Below are positions 15,663 to 25,075 of a DNA stretch of 64,000 nucleotides, piece after piece (within the stretch, counting starts at the first letter, position 1; every line of letters begins with the position of its first letter). A program made the position numbers and the translations under genes. This stretch comes from JAHEEL01 sp963836085 (lineage in GTDB: Bacteria; Actinomycetota; Acidimicrobiia; Spongiisociales; UBA5794). The stretch is taken from assembly GCA_963836085.1 (NCBI GenBank), contig CAWIHT010000011.1:310001-374000 (forward strand). Direction: 5' to 3'. Below the pieces are notes generated by a model. It did no database searches. It saw only the letters and a program-made list of their open reading frames with translations, and was not told where the DNA came from.

Positions 15663-18553
15663 GCGTCCTGGAGCGCCTGCCACACCCGCTCGGGTGTGAA
15701 CGGGATGTTGGCGATGCGGACTCCGGTGGCGTTGGCGATGGCGTTCCGCATGGCGGGAGCGACGGCGTCCTTCGGGATCTCGGCAATCGCCTTGGCACCG
15801 AACGGTCCGCTCGGTTCCAGGGTCTGCACGAGGATCGCTTCAATCTCGGGCATCTCATCGGCCCGGTAGATCTTGTATGGACCGAACTGCGCGTTGACCA
15901 TGCGGCCGTCCTCGTCGTATGCCATCTCTTCGCAGTGCCCGTATCCGAGCGCTTGCACCAAGCCGCCCTCGACCTGTCCGACCGACGTGAGCGGGTTGAT
16001 CGGCACACCGCAGTCGACGGCCATGACGAGTCGCTTGACTGTGACCTGACCGGTCTCGACATCGACCTCGACCTCGGCGAACTGGGCCGCATACGGTGGA
16101 GGTGATTCGGGGGAGACGTATGAGGCGTCCGCCATGATCTGATGCTGGCCCTCCTGGTGGAGCGACGACAGAGCGATCTGTTCGAGGGTCACCGACTGGC
16201 CATCGGTCGACCATGCCTTCCCGTCGTGGAGATCGATCGAGTCGGCCGGAACACCCATCATGAGCACGGCCCGGTCGATGATCTGGGTCCGCACCAACTC
16301 CGCGGCGCGCTTGGTCGCCATGCCGGAGATGTAGGTGGTGCTCGATGCGTAGGCGCCGACGTCGAACGGCGTCATGTCCGTGTCGGACGAGTAGACGATG
16401 ATGTCGTCGGTCCCTACGCCAACAACCTCTGCAGCGATCTGGGCGAGGACCGTGTCGGATCCCGTGCCGAGATCGGTGGCGCCGACGAGAAGGTTGAACG
16501 ATCCGTCATCGTTGATCTTGAGGCTGGCGCCACCCATGTCGAGTCCAGGGATCGCCGTGCCGTGCATGGCCATGGCGAAGCCAAGACCGCGCCTGATGTT
16601 CGGGCGATCGGATGGCTCGCGCCAGGCCGGGTCATTCCGCCGATCCCAGTCGATGGCCCGGATCCCTTGAGCGACAGCCTCTTCGAGGCCGCAGGACGTG
16701 ATCATCGGCATCACGCTCGCGTCCTGGTCGCCCTCACCGAGTTGCGGGGCGATGTCGAGGGGATCCCCGGCGACGGCCCAGTTGAGGCGACGGAACTCGA
16801 TGCTATCCATCCCCAGTTCGGCGGCGATGTCCTCCATGTGCGTTTCGAGGGCGTACAGCGCTTGAGGTGCCCCGTATCCCCGGTAGGCCCCCGGTACCGG
16901 GATGTTGGTGTACGCGACCTTGCAGTCGAATCGCTTGATCGGCGAGTTGTATGAGCTCAGGCCCCGCAGACCGGTCACCATCTGCACGGTGAGCCCGTGG
17001 GTCCCGTACGCCCCGGTGTTTGCCACCACGTGCATGTCCTGGGCCGTGATCTTGCCGGCGGCGTCGACGCCGGTCTTGAACGTGATCGTCTGCGGATGGC
17101 GGGTCCGACTCGATACGAACTCCTCCTCGCGGGTGAGTTCGAGCCGCACGGGCCGGCCGGTGGCGATGGTGAGGTGGCCGACGATGTCCTCGATGAGCAT
17201 TTCCTGCTTCACACCGAACCCGCCGCCGATCCGCGGCTTGATGATTCGGATCTGCTTGACCGGCAGCCCAAGCAGCGGAGCGACCATGCGTCGAACGTGG
17301 AACGGGACCTGGGTCGATGAGGTGATCACCAGGCGCTCGTCGCTGTCCCACGCCGCGATCGCGATGTGGGGTTCGATCGGTGTTTGTTGCACCTGGTGGA
17401 CCCGGCACGTCTGTTCGAACACATGCGCGGCGGCGGCGAAGCCGTCGGCGACATCGCCCGTCTCCGCCTGGATGTGATGAACCAAGTTGTGGGAGGCGTC
17501 GTGCGCCCCCTCCATGTCCGGCTCGTCGTGAATCACGGGCGCTCCGTCGAGGATGGCCTCGTTCTCATCGAACACCGCGGGGAGCACCTCGTAGGTCACG
17601 TTGATCAGGTCGATCGCTGCGAGCGCGATCTCTTCCGTGTCGGCGGCGACCGCTGCGACGCGATCGCCGACGAAACGGACCCGATTGTCGAAGCTGACCT
17701 GGTCGTAGGGGAGCGGGTTGGGGTAGCTCTGGCCACCCGACGCATATCGCACCCGCGCCACGTTCCCGTGATGGAGTACGGCGTGAACGCCGGGGAGCGC
17801 CACGGCGGCAGAATCGTCGATGCTGACGATCCGTGCGTTCGCGTGCGGGCTGTAGAGCACCTTCGCCACGAGGGTGCCGGCGGCAACGACATCGTCGGTG
17901 AACGCCGGATTGCCCTTCACCAGTTTGATGGCATCGACCTTGACCTCGGCGTGGCCGACGATCCGGGTGTCCGGCACGTCGACGCTCGGAACGACCTTGG
18001 GAGCGATCGGCGACAGGGCATCCACATCCTGGTCGGATGTGGCGCCGCTCGTGAGAGGATCGAGGAAGGCGACGTCAACGCTCTCCGGTTCGTCCCCGCG
18101 CATCACGGCGGCAGCCCTCAGGACGGCGTGTACCGGACGCAGATAGCCGGTCTCGCGGTCGAGGATGCCCGAGAAGGCATCCCGGACTTCGTCTTCGGAG
18201 GGGTTCGGATTCGCGGCGATCAGGGCCTTTGCGGCGAGGATCATCGCCGGCGTCGAGTAGCCGGATTGGATTGCGCCGGTCTCGATGAACGCTTTCTGAA
18301 TTGGGTGGAGCCGGCCGGGGGTGCTCATCCCCTCGACGGTCTCGATCTCGTGGCCATCGGCCTGCGCTGCCAGCATCAGGTCGGCGGAGATGAGTGCGCC
18401 GTCAACGAGCACGGCCGCCGCTCCGGTCTCCCCGGTCTCTGAACCGAATCGTACGCTGTAGTAGCCGGCCTCGCGCAGCACGGCACGCAGCGAGTCCTGC
18501 GGATTGCACGAGAGTTCGACCTTGGATCCGTTGATCGTGAGCGTGACGTTCAT
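15659..18553 (-). CDS. xdhD: XdhD-like molybdenum hydroxylase with a cysteine-free iron-sulfur domain
   Basis: 964 residues. Residues 1-150 have the fold pattern of the two 2Fe-2S domains of xanthine dehydrogenase, but all eight ligand cysteines are replaced: S38, T43, A46, D58 in the plant-ferredoxin part and S97, S100, D132, E134 in the helical part. Residues 190-964 are an intact Mo-binding portion with GGFG, the GAYRGYGAPQ loop, and the catalytic Glu region GAKAIAEIP. E. coli XdhD (YgfN) also lacks these cysteines. Electron transfer must therefore follow another route. The gene overlaps ygfM upstream and xdhC downstream by ATGA/GTGA. Likely acts on a purine or related heterocycle. Confidence 0.88.
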   Translation of the reverse strand: MNVTLTINGSKVELSCNPQDSLRAVLREAGYYSVRFGSETGETGAAAVLVDGALISADLMLAAQADGHEIETVEGMSTPGRLHPIQKAFIETGAIQSGYSTPAMILAAKALIAANPNPSEDEVRDAFSGILDRETGYLRPVHAVLRAAAVMRGDEPESVDVAFLDPLTSGATSDQDVDALSPIAPKVVPSVDVPDTRIVGHAEVKVDAIKLVKGNPAFTDDVVAAGTLVAKVLYSPHANARIVSIDDSAAVALPGVHAVLHHGNVARVRYASGGQSYPNPLPYDQVSFDNRVRFVGDRVAAVAADTEEIALAAIDLINVTYEVLPAVFDENEAILDGAPVIHDEPDMEGAHDASHNLVHHIQAETGDVADGFAAAAHVFEQTCRVHQVQQTPIEPHIAIAAWDSDERLVITSSTQVPFHVRRMVAPLLGLPVKQIRIIKPRIGGGFGVKQEMLIEDIVGHLTIATGRPVRLELTREEEFVSSRTRHPQTITFKTGVDAAGKITAQDMHVVANTGAYGTHGLTVQMVTGLRGLSSYNSPIKRFDCKVAYTNIPVPGAYRGYGAPQALYALETHMEDIAAELGMDSIEFRRLNWAVAGDPLDIAPQLGEGDQDASVMPMITSCGLEEAVAQGIRAIDWDRRNDPAWREPSDRPNIRRGLGFAMAMHGTAIPGLDMGGASLKINDDGSFNLLVGATDLGTGSDTVLAQIAAEVVGVGTDDIIVYSSDTDMTPFDVGAYASSTTYISGMATKRAAELVRTQIIDRAVLMMGVPADSIDLHDGKAWSTDGQSVTLEQIALSSLHQEGQHQIMADASYVSPESPPPYAAQFAEVEVDVETGQVTVKRLVMAVDCGVPINPLTSVGQVEGGLVQALGYGHCEEMAYDEDGRMVNAQFGPYKIYRADEMPEIEAILVQTLEPSGPFGAKAIAEIPKDAVAPAMRNAIANATGVRIANIPFTPERVWQALQDA

Positions 18554-19287
18554 GACGCTTCACCTCCCGTGACGGCAGCGAGAACTCTCCGGGCGAGGAC
18601 CTCGGCGAGGCTTCTCCGATAGTCGGCGGTGCCACGGAAGTCGGCGGGAGGATCGAGATCCGCCACGTTGTCGGGGTCGACCACCGTTGGCACGGCGGCG
18701 ACGCCCGTCATGGCGAGGCGGACCGTGTCACCGCTCCGATGGGCGACGGCTGCGACGATCGGGCGGTCCATGGGGGTGCGGGACACCCGGTCGGCGGCGA
18801 CTTCTCCGCCCGAGGGGACGGCGATGGCGGTGATGATGGCTCCATTGAGGAGGCTCCGGTCGCCGAGTACGTCTGCAAGCGCGTGCTCGGTGGATGAGCC
18901 GGAACGAGCGAGTGTCACGAGCGTACCGAACGCGAGCAGACCGGCGAGCAATTCGCTCTCGGCATCGGACGCACCGATGGTCCCGCCAACGGTTGCCATG
19001 TTGCGAATCGTGTTTGGGGCTTCGCGACGGGCGAGATCGCGCAGAATCGAAGGGACGAGGTCCGAGTCCATGAGATCCTGGAGGCGGCTCGTCGCCCCGA
19101 TGCGGACCACCTCACCGTCGAGATCGATACCGGAGAGGCTGAGCGCTTGGAGGTCCACAGCGGTCTTGGGTGTGCGGTCCGGGTCGGCGTTGATCGAGGT
19201 TCCGCCGGCGAGAATGATCGCATCCGGGCGAGCGAGAATCGCAACCGCATCATCGAGCGTGAACGGTCGGTGGTACTGCGTGATCAT
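18550..19287 (-). CDS. ygfM: YgfM-like FAD-binding subunit of molybdenum hydroxylase
   Basis: 245 residues from ATG 19287, preferred because AAGGAG lies 8 nt upstream; an ATG two codons earlier is only 2 nt from that box. The FAD-binding domain of the CoxM/XdhB type is recognisable by the LAGGTSI loop (FAD pyrophosphate) and NMATVGGTIGASDAESELL (second FAD loop), but the protein is shorter than usual. It is the first gene of the minus-strand operon and overlaps the XdhD-like gene by ATGA, as ygfM stands next to xdhD in E. coli. It may pass electrons from the cysteine-free XdhD-like subunit to FAD or a partner. Confidence 0.82.
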   Translation of the reverse strand: MITQYHRPFTLDDAVAILARPDAIILAGGTSINADPDRTPKTAVDLQALSLSGIDLDGEVVRIGATSRLQDLMDSDLVPSILRDLARREAPNTIRNMATVGGTIGASDAESELLAGLLAFGTLVTLARSGSSTEHALADVLGDRSLLNGAIITAIAVPSGGEVAADRVSRTPMDRPIVAAVAHRSGDTVRLAMTGVAAVPTVVDPDNVADLDPPADFRGTADYRRSLAEVLARRVLAAVTGGEAS

Positions 19288-19385
19288 CTTCATCTCTCCT
19301 TCATTGGCCCGTCTCTTCACTCTACTGGCACACGCCGATCCCCGATAGCGTCGGACGACCCGTGCCGAGTTGGTACATTCAGGTC
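19288..19385. promoter_or_regulatory. Divergent promoter region between the ygfM operon and the deaminase gene
   Basis: Ninety-eight bases separate the starts of two divergent molybdenum-hydroxylase transcription units. On the plus strand TACATT (19374-19379) lies 6 nt before ATG 19386, which suggests a leaderless transcript. On the minus strand an AAGGAG ribosome site precedes ATG 19287. No clear shared operator palindrome was found. Confidence 0.5.
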
Positions 19386-20759
19386 ATGAGCACTCTTCTC
19401 GTTCGGCACGCGCAGGTTCTCGCAACGATGGATGACGGGGGTACCGAGATCGTCGACGGGGGTCTCTACGCCGTGGATGGGTTCATCCAGCACGTGGGGC
19501 CTACCGCTGACCTCCCCGAGGCCGCCGATGAGGTGGTCGACCTATCCGGACACGTCGTCCTCCCCGGGCTCATCAACACCCACCATCACTTCTACCAGAC
19601 GCTGACCCGGGCGGTTCCCGGAGCTCAGGATGCCGGGTTGTTCGATTGGTTGAGGACCCTCTATCCGATCTGGGCGAGGATGACGCCGGAAGACGTGCGG
19701 ATCTCCACGGAACTCGCGCTCTCGGAACTCGCCTTGTCAGGCTGCACCACGTCGTCGGATCACCAGTATCTCTTCCCGAATGGGGCGCGGCTCGACGACC
19801 AGATCGAGGGATCGGCAAACGTCGGCATTCGATTCCACGCGGCCCGCGGCTCGATGAGCCTGGGAGAGAGCGACGGGGGCCTGCCTCCGGACTCAGTCGT
19901 TGAGGACGAAGAGACGATCCTGCTCGACACCCAGCGCGTGATCGAGGCGTTCAACGACCCTGAACCGGGAGCGATGGTGCGCGTCGTCGTGGCTCCGTGC
20001 TCACCATTCTCGGTGACTCCCGACCTGATGCGATCGTCGGCAGAACTCGCCCGCCAGTATGACGTGCACCTCCATACACACGTGGCCGAGACGCATGATG
20101 AGGAGCAGTTCTGCATCGAGACCTTCGGTCGGCGACCGGTCGAACTCATGGAGGACCTCGGCTGGGTCGGCGATGACGTCTGGTACGCGCATGGGATCTA
20201 CATCAACGACGACGAGATCCTGCGCATGGCGACGTCCGAGACCGGCGTTGCCCACTGCCCCTCTTCCAACATGCGGCTCGCCTCCGGGATCGCCCCGGTC
20301 CGGCGCTATCTCGCAGCCGGCGTACGACTCGGCCTCGGCGTTGACGGATCGGCGAGCAATGACGGGAGCCACTTGATCGGCGAGGCTCGACAGGCGATGT
20401 TGCTCGCCCGCCTCGCAGCCGCGCCATCGATCGAGGGCGGGCGCCTCCTCACCGCCAGGGAAGCCCTTCGGATCGCGACCCGTGGATCAGCGGCGGTCCT
20501 CGGCAGGGACGACCTCGGGTCGCTCGAACCGGGGAAGGCAGCCGACTTCATTGCGATCTCCCTCGATCGCCTCGAGTACGCGGGGGCGCTCCACGATCCG
20601 GTCGCAGCGGTCCTCTTCGTGGCGCCGACTGGTGTCGACGAGAGCTACGTCCAGGGTCGGGCCGTCGTCCGCAACCGGGAGTTGGTCGGCGTCGACCTGC
20701 CGCCGTTGATCGAAGCTCACAACAAGGCGGCAACGCGGCTGGTTCGTACCGGGAGCTGA
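19386..20759 (+). CDS. 8-oxoguanine deaminase-like amidohydrolase (SsnA/guanine deaminase group)
   Basis: 457 residues. The amidohydrolase metal site is visible: H66 and H68 in NTHHHFYQ, His in HLHTHVAETH, a later His in WYAHGIY, and Asp in LGVDGSASND. The segment QTLTRAVPGAQDAGLFDWLRTLYPIW strongly resembles 8-oxoguanine deaminases of the cog0402 group; SsnA of the E. coli purine cluster is a relative. It likely deaminates an oxidised aminopurine to the oxo form before oxidation or ring opening. Start ATG 19386 follows TACATT by 6 nt. It leads the plus-strand run of xanthine-dehydrogenase subunit genes. Confidence 0.82.
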   Translation: MSTLLVRHAQVLATMDDGGTEIVDGGLYAVDGFIQHVGPTADLPEAADEVVDLSGHVVLPGLINTHHHFYQTLTRAVPGAQDAGLFDWLRTLYPIWARMTPEDVRISTELALSELALSGCTTSSDHQYLFPNGARLDDQIEGSANVGIRFHAARGSMSLGESDGGLPPDSVVEDEETILLDTQRVIEAFNDPEPGAMVRVVVAPCSPFSVTPDLMRSSAELARQYDVHLHTHVAETHDEEQFCIETFGRRPVELMEDLGWVGDDVWYAHGIYINDDEILRMATSETGVAHCPSSNMRLASGIAPVRRYLAAGVRLGLGVDGSASNDGSHLIGEARQAMLLARLAAAPSIEGGRLLTAREALRIATRGSAAVLGRDDLGSLEPGKAADFIAISLDRLEYAGALHDPVAAVLFVAPTGVDESYVQGRAVVRNRELVGVDLPPLIEAHNKAATRLVRTGS

Positions 20760-20817
20760 GTCGGCGAACGACGAAGCAGCCGAGTACGAATTGCGTCTCG
20801 CCGACTACGGTATGGCC

Positions 20818-21618
20818 ATGGAATTCGTAGCTGCACGTGACCTCGACGACGCGCTCTCCGCAAAGGCCCAACAGCCGGATGCCGAGCTCCTCGCCGGAGG
20901 AACCGACCTCATGGTTGAGGTCAATCTTGCCCACCACCGACCCTCACAGGTCATCTCGCTCCGCCGCGTCGCGGAACTGAGGGACGTGACCCCGAGCCGG
21001 ATCGGATCGGGAGCCCGATGGGCGCGTCTCGAGCAGGGTCCGCACCGGGGCCTTGCCCAGGCCGCCAGGACGGTCGGCTCACCGCAGATCCGTGCAGCGG
21101 GCACCATCGGTGGCAACGTGGGGACGGCCAGCCCCGCCGGAGACGGACTTCCGTGGATTGCCGCGGCTGACGCCTCGATCGAGGTTCGGTCGAAGGAACG
21201 CGGTACCCGGGTTGTTCCCTGGCGCGAGTTCTTCACCGGTGTGAAGCGCACGTCGATACAACCCGACGAGATCATCACGGCCGTCGTTGTACCCGACGAT
21301 CTGCCGGAGCACCAGGAGTTCGCCAAGGTCGGCGTCCGAAACGCCATGGTCATCTCCACGGTGAGTTGCCTGGTGATGCGCGGCGACGCCGGATTCCGTG
21401 TGGCGCTTGGTTCGGTCGCCCCGACGCCGATCCGCGCCACGAGAGCCGAACAGATGATCAACGCCGAGTCGACGATCTCCGAGACGGTCCTCGACGAGTT
21501 CGCACGCATCGTCTCTCAAGAGGTCAAGCCGATCACCGATCACCGCTCGACGGAGGGATATCGGAGGCACGCCGCGGGTGTTCTTGCTCGGCGGCTCGTC
21601 GAACGGAGTGCGCGATGA
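20818..21618 (+). CDS. xdhB: Xanthine dehydrogenase-type FAD-binding subunit (CoxM/XdhB)
   Basis: 266 residues from ATG 20818. FAD-binding motifs AGGTDLMVE and AGTIGGNVGTASPAGDGLP are clear and the CO-dehydrogenase flavoprotein C-terminal domain follows (RVALGSVAPTPIRA). TACGGT stands 6 nt before this ATG, supporting it over the ATG two codons earlier; a TTG further upstream is also in frame. The stop overlaps the 2Fe-2S gene by ATGA, so the three subunit genes are coupled. The complex transfers electrons from the Mo site via two 2Fe-2S clusters to this FAD subunit. Confidence 0.88.
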   Translation: MEFVAARDLDDALSAKAQQPDAELLAGGTDLMVEVNLAHHRPSQVISLRRVAELRDVTPSRIGSGARWARLEQGPHRGLAQAARTVGSPQIRAAGTIGGNVGTASPAGDGLPWIAAADASIEVRSKERGTRVVPWREFFTGVKRTSIQPDEIITAVVVPDDLPEHQEFAKVGVRNAMVISTVSCLVMRGDAGFRVALGSVAPTPIRATRAEQMINAESTISETVLDEFARIVSQEVKPITDHRSTEGYRRHAAGVLARRLVERSAR

Positions 21619-22076
21619 ACATCACGATCAAAGTCAACGGAGAAGAACGTTCCGTCGACGTTGCCGGAGCGGAGAGCCTGCTCACCGTCCTCCGCAATGG
21701 ACTCGACCTGCCGGGCACGAAAGACGCATGTGAGCAAGGCGAGTGTGGCTCGTGCACGGTCGTCTTCGATGGTGAGGCCGTTTGCTCGTGCCTGGTGATG
21801 GCCGTGGACGCCGACGGCTCCGAGGTGACGACCGTCGAAGGTCTCGGGGATGAACACAATCTGCACCCGTTCCAGGAGGCGATGCTCGCCGAGGGCGGCG
21901 TGCAGTGCGGTTTCTGCACACCTGGGATTGTCGTTGCCGGATCTCACCTCCTGGCCGAGAATCCGGCACCGAGTGAGATCGAGATCCGCGAAGCACTCTC
22001 GGGAAACATCTGTCGCTGCACGGGATACGGAGCAATCCTGCGAGCATTCGAGACCGTGACGAGGGGGGACGCATGA
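21615..22076 (+). CDS. Xanthine dehydrogenase-type 2Fe-2S subunit (CoxS type)
   Basis: 153 residues with all eight ligands present: C39, C44, C47 and C57 or C59 in the plant-ferredoxin part (CEQGECGSC), and C98, C101, C133, C135 in the helical part (QCGFCTPG, NICRCTGY). It is the electron bridge between the Mo subunit downstream and the FAD subunit upstream, overlapping both genes by ATGA. The intact cysteines contrast directly with the cysteine-free XdhD-like protein encoded 3 kb away. The gene corresponds to E. coli xdhC (the iron-sulfur subunit). Confidence 0.93.
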   Translation: MNITIKVNGEERSVDVAGAESLLTVLRNGLDLPGTKDACEQGECGSCTVVFDGEAVCSCLVMAVDADGSEVTTVEGLGDEHNLHPFQEAMLAEGGVQCGFCTPGIVVAGSHLLAENPAPSEIEIREALSGNICRCTGYGAILRAFETVTRGDA

Positions 22077-24295
22077 CCACCGGAACGACCGCAGAGGTGC
22101 GTGGCGGAATCGGAACCAGCGTGCGACGTCCCGACGGTACGCCAAAAGTGATGGGGAACTTCGCCTATGCGTCTGACCTGTCCTCGGAGGACATGCTCTG
22201 GGGAGCGACCCTGCGCAGCCCGTACGCCCATGCCCGCCTGACCCGTATCGATCTTGGTCCTGCGATCGCGATGGCCGGCGTCCGAGCCGTGCTCACGCAG
22301 GACGATGTCCCTGGCAAGCTCACCTTCGGCCAGGAAGAGCAGGACCAACCGGTCTTCTGCGACGGTATCGCCCGCTATTGGGGTGAGCCGGTTGCCGTCG
22401 TCGCCGCAGACGACGAAGAGACCGCCAGACGTGCCGCTGCTGCGATCATCGTCGAGTGGGAGCGGCTCGAACCGCTGACCGACCCCGAGAAGGCGGTCGA
22501 AGACGGGTCGACTTTCCGCGAGATGAAGATCCGGCGTGGCGATGTCGATGCGACCGGGTCGGTCGTCGTGGAGGGGATCTACGAGACCGCGACCCAGGAC
22601 CAGGCGCCGCTCGGTCCCGAAGCCGGGTTCGCCATCCCGGATGGTGAAGGCGGACTCGATCTGTACATCACGAGCCAGTGGATCCATGTCGATCACCGAC
22701 AGATCGTTGCGTGCCTCGACATGCCGGATGACTCGGTGCGATGCCATCCGGCAGGGATCGGTGGAGCGTTTGGATCGCGCGAGGACATCTCCCTCCACAT
22801 CCACGTCGCCATGCTGTCGCTCGCTACCGGGCTTCCCGTCAAGATGGTGTACGACCGGACGGAATCGTTCGCCGGTCACGTGAAGCGCCACCCCTCGTAC
22901 ATGACCTATCGCCACGAGGCGGACGCCGACGGCAATCTCGTGAAGGTCACCGCGCGTCTCCTCCTTGACGGCGGGGCATATGCCCACACCAGTCGGGCGG
23001 TGTTGGCCAATGCGGCGTTCTTCACGGTCGGGCCATATCGCTGCGACAACGTCGTTGTGGACGCGGCCGTCGCGAAGACCAACAATCCTCCGGCCGGTGC
23101 CATGCGCGGCTTCGGTGCCGTCCAGACCTGTTTTGCGTCGGAGAGTCAGATGGACCTGCTTGCCGCCGAACTCGGCATGGATCCGCTTGCGTTGCGCAGA
23201 CAGAACGCGTTGCTCGCCGGTGACCCGATGTCAACCTCCGGCCAGATCATCGAAGGGTCGCTGCCGACGCTCGAGGTCATCGATGCCATCGAGGCGATTC
23301 CACTCCCGGATGCCCTCGACGATGGCGACGACCCCAGGCTCCTCCCCGGCGGCACCGGGTTGACGACGCCGTCGAGTGCTGTGGTGCGCGGTGTCGGATA
23401 TGCGGTCGGGCTGAAGAACCTGGCGTTCTCCGAAGGATTCGACGACTTCGCCGAGGCGCGCGTCGTGCTGACGCCTGCAGGAGTCGAAGTCCACACTGCA
23501 GCCATGGAGGTCGGGCAGGGGCTTGTCACCGTCTGTCAGCAGATCACCCGGACCGTGCTCGGGACCGAGAAGGTCGCGGTGGTGTGGGACGACACCTCTC
23601 AGATCGGATCCGCAGGATCAACCTCGGCCTCGCGTCAGACACAAATGACGGGAGGCGCGGTCCATGCTGCAGCCGTCGGGCTGCGCGACCAGATCCTCAC
23701 CGCCCACGGCGGCGACGAACTCCGCAACGATGGTGTCTATCGGGACGGAGCAAGGGTCGCAACGATCGAGGAAGTGTGTGCGGCCGGTCCGGTCGACCAC
23801 CATGTCCAGTTCCGTCATCCCGAGACGTTCCCACCGGACGAAAACGGGCAAGGTGACGTGCACGCCGGATTCGTGGTCGCCGCACACCGTGCGGTGGTCG
23901 ACGTCGACCCCGAACTTGGGCTCGTACGCGTGGTCCGCATCGACACGTCGCAGGACGTCGGCACGGCCCTGAACCCGCAGGCCATCACCGGCCAGCTCGA
24001 GGGCGGGATCATGCAGGGCATGGGCTTGGCGATCATGGAAGAGTTGGTGATTGACGAAGGGATCATCCGGAACCCCACGTTCACCGACTATCTGATCCCG
24101 ACCTTCCTCGATGCTCCTGCTGTTGAGACCCGCATCATCGAGGCGGGCGATCACTGGGGTCCGTTCGGAGCGAAGGGCATCGGAGAGTCGCCGACGATCA
24201 GTTCGACTCCTGCCGTCGTCGCCGCGATTCGGGCGGCGACCGGTCGACCGCTCTCGCGTGTGCCGGTGCGGCCCGAGGACATCGCAGGCATCTAG
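22073..24295 (+). CDS. xdhA: Xanthine dehydrogenase-type molybdenum-binding subunit
   Basis: 740 residues, normal for a separate Mo subunit. Characteristic segments: RPDGTPKVMGNFAYASDL at the start, GGAFGSRED (Mo-cofactor loop), GAMRGFGAVQTCFA, and the C-terminal GPFGAKGIGESP with the catalytic Glu. With the two small subunits upstream it forms a heterotrimeric molybdenum hydroxylase. Nearby purine-type deaminase and hydantoinase genes argue for a purine substrate such as hypoxanthine or xanthine, but nicotinate- or aldehyde-type substrates cannot be excluded by sequence. It is followed without a gap by mocA. Confidence 0.9.
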   Translation: MTTGTTAEVRGGIGTSVRRPDGTPKVMGNFAYASDLSSEDMLWGATLRSPYAHARLTRIDLGPAIAMAGVRAVLTQDDVPGKLTFGQEEQDQPVFCDGIARYWGEPVAVVAADDEETARRAAAAIIVEWERLEPLTDPEKAVEDGSTFREMKIRRGDVDATGSVVVEGIYETATQDQAPLGPEAGFAIPDGEGGLDLYITSQWIHVDHRQIVACLDMPDDSVRCHPAGIGGAFGSREDISLHIHVAMLSLATGLPVKMVYDRTESFAGHVKRHPSYMTYRHEADADGNLVKVTARLLLDGGAYAHTSRAVLANAAFFTVGPYRCDNVVVDAAVAKTNNPPAGAMRGFGAVQTCFASESQMDLLAAELGMDPLALRRQNALLAGDPMSTSGQIIEGSLPTLEVIDAIEAIPLPDALDDGDDPRLLPGGTGLTTPSSAVVRGVGYAVGLKNLAFSEGFDDFAEARVVLTPAGVEVHTAAMEVGQGLVTVCQQITRTVLGTEKVAVVWDDTSQIGSAGSTSASRQTQMTGGAVHAAAVGLRDQILTAHGGDELRNDGVYRDGARVATIEEVCAAGPVDHHVQFRHPETFPPDENGQGDVHAGFVVAAHRAVVDVDPELGLVRVVRIDTSQDVGTALNPQAITGQLEGGIMQGMGLAIMEELVIDEGIIRNPTFTDYLIPTFLDAPAVETRIIEAGDHWGPFGAKGIGESPTISSTPAVVAAIRAATGRPLSRVPVRPEDIAGI

Positions 24296-24883
24296 ATGAG
24301 CGGTTCGATCACCGGAGTCGTGCTCGCAGCCGGCGCGGCCGAGCGCATGGGCGAACCCAAGTTGCTGCTGCCGTTCGGCGAGTGCACGGTGCTGAACGCG
24401 ACGCTCGCGGCTGTTGAGGAGAGCAACGTCGACCGCGTGATCGTGGTCACCGGGGCGAATGCCGAGATGGTCGAGGCATCGATCCTGGCGACGAGGGCCA
24501 CGGTCGTGCGGAACCCGGACTATCGGCGCGGCAACATGTCGTCGTTCCTGACCGCCACGTCGACCGATCCGGAGGCTGGTGCCTTCATCCTGGTTGCCGG
24601 TGACCAACCGACGACGCGGACCGAGGTGATCGACGACATGGTCGAGGTCTGGGATGAAGCCGGCCCGTGGGCAGCAGTCACCGAATACGACGACCGTATC
24701 GCCAACCCGTTCCTGATCTCGCAATCGGCCGTCGAAGAGGCCGCGAAGACTCCGGGGGAGAAGGTGCTCGGGCGCATGCTCGTCGAGACCAGGGACGATC
24801 GCGTCGTGCGGGTGCGCGTCTCAGGGGCCGCGCCGAGAGACGTGAACACGACCGAGGACTACGCGGCGCTGCTGGAGGAGTAG
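24296..24883 (+). CDS. mocA: MocA-like molybdenum cofactor nucleotidyltransferase
   Basis: 195 residues with the MobA-type nucleotidyltransferase fold: VLAAGAAERMGEPKLLLPFG (nucleotide-binding start), VAGDQPTT (metal-binding Asp) and the final PRDVNTTEDY. MocA (YgfJ) adds CMP to Mo cofactor for xanthine-dehydrogenase-type enzymes; nicotine blue oxidoreductase and MobA are relatives. The ATG begins directly after the TAG of the Mo subunit gene, so it is the last gene of this transcription unit and presumably supplies the cytosine-dinucleotide form of the cofactor. Confidence 0.88.
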   Translation: MSGSITGVVLAAGAAERMGEPKLLLPFGECTVLNATLAAVEESNVDRVIVVTGANAEMVEASILATRATVVRNPDYRRGNMSSFLTATSTDPEAGAFILVAGDQPTTRTEVIDDMVEVWDEAGPWAAVTEYDDRIANPFLISQSAVEEAAKTPGEKVLGRMLVETRDDRVVRVRVSGAAPRDVNTTEDYAALLEE

Positions 24884-24896
24884 GGATTCGGAGTCG

Positions 24897-25056
24897 CCAG
24901 ACGCCAGTCGCCAGTCGCCAGTCCGATTCCTTCCCCTCCACAAGGGGAAGGTGGCAGCGTCCCCAGGGCGCTGAAGGAAGGGGTCTCTCAAGTTCGTGGA
25001 GACGGAGAGACCCCTTCCGTCGCCCAAAGGGCGACACCTCCCCCTGAAGGGGAGGA
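24897..25056 (+). repeat. Dispersed intergenic palindromic element, copy C
   Basis: The largest copy. It begins with tandem CGCCAGT units (24902-24924), then a CCTTCCCCT / AGGGGAAGG hairpin, a long inverted repeat built from GAAGGGGTCTCTC-like and GAGAGACCCCTTC arms (about 24974-25018), a GTCGCCC / GGGCGAC hairpin, and a CCTCCCC / GGGGAGG hairpin (25036-25055). Segments are shared with copy D at 55128-55230. Confidence 0.6.
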
Positions 25057-25075
25057 ATCGATGGGCGTTGCACGC

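Noticed and set aside
19386..20759. Naming the amidohydrolase gene ssnA or atzB
   Set aside because: The sequence fits the wider group, with a signature closest to 8-oxoguanine deaminases; a specific symbol is not justified without a database comparison.
24897..24926. Short tandem repeats that could suggest a CRISPR array
   Set aside because: The units are 7-9 bp with no spacers, no cas genes are near, and they belong to the dispersed palindromic element. No CRISPR array was seen anywhere in the window.
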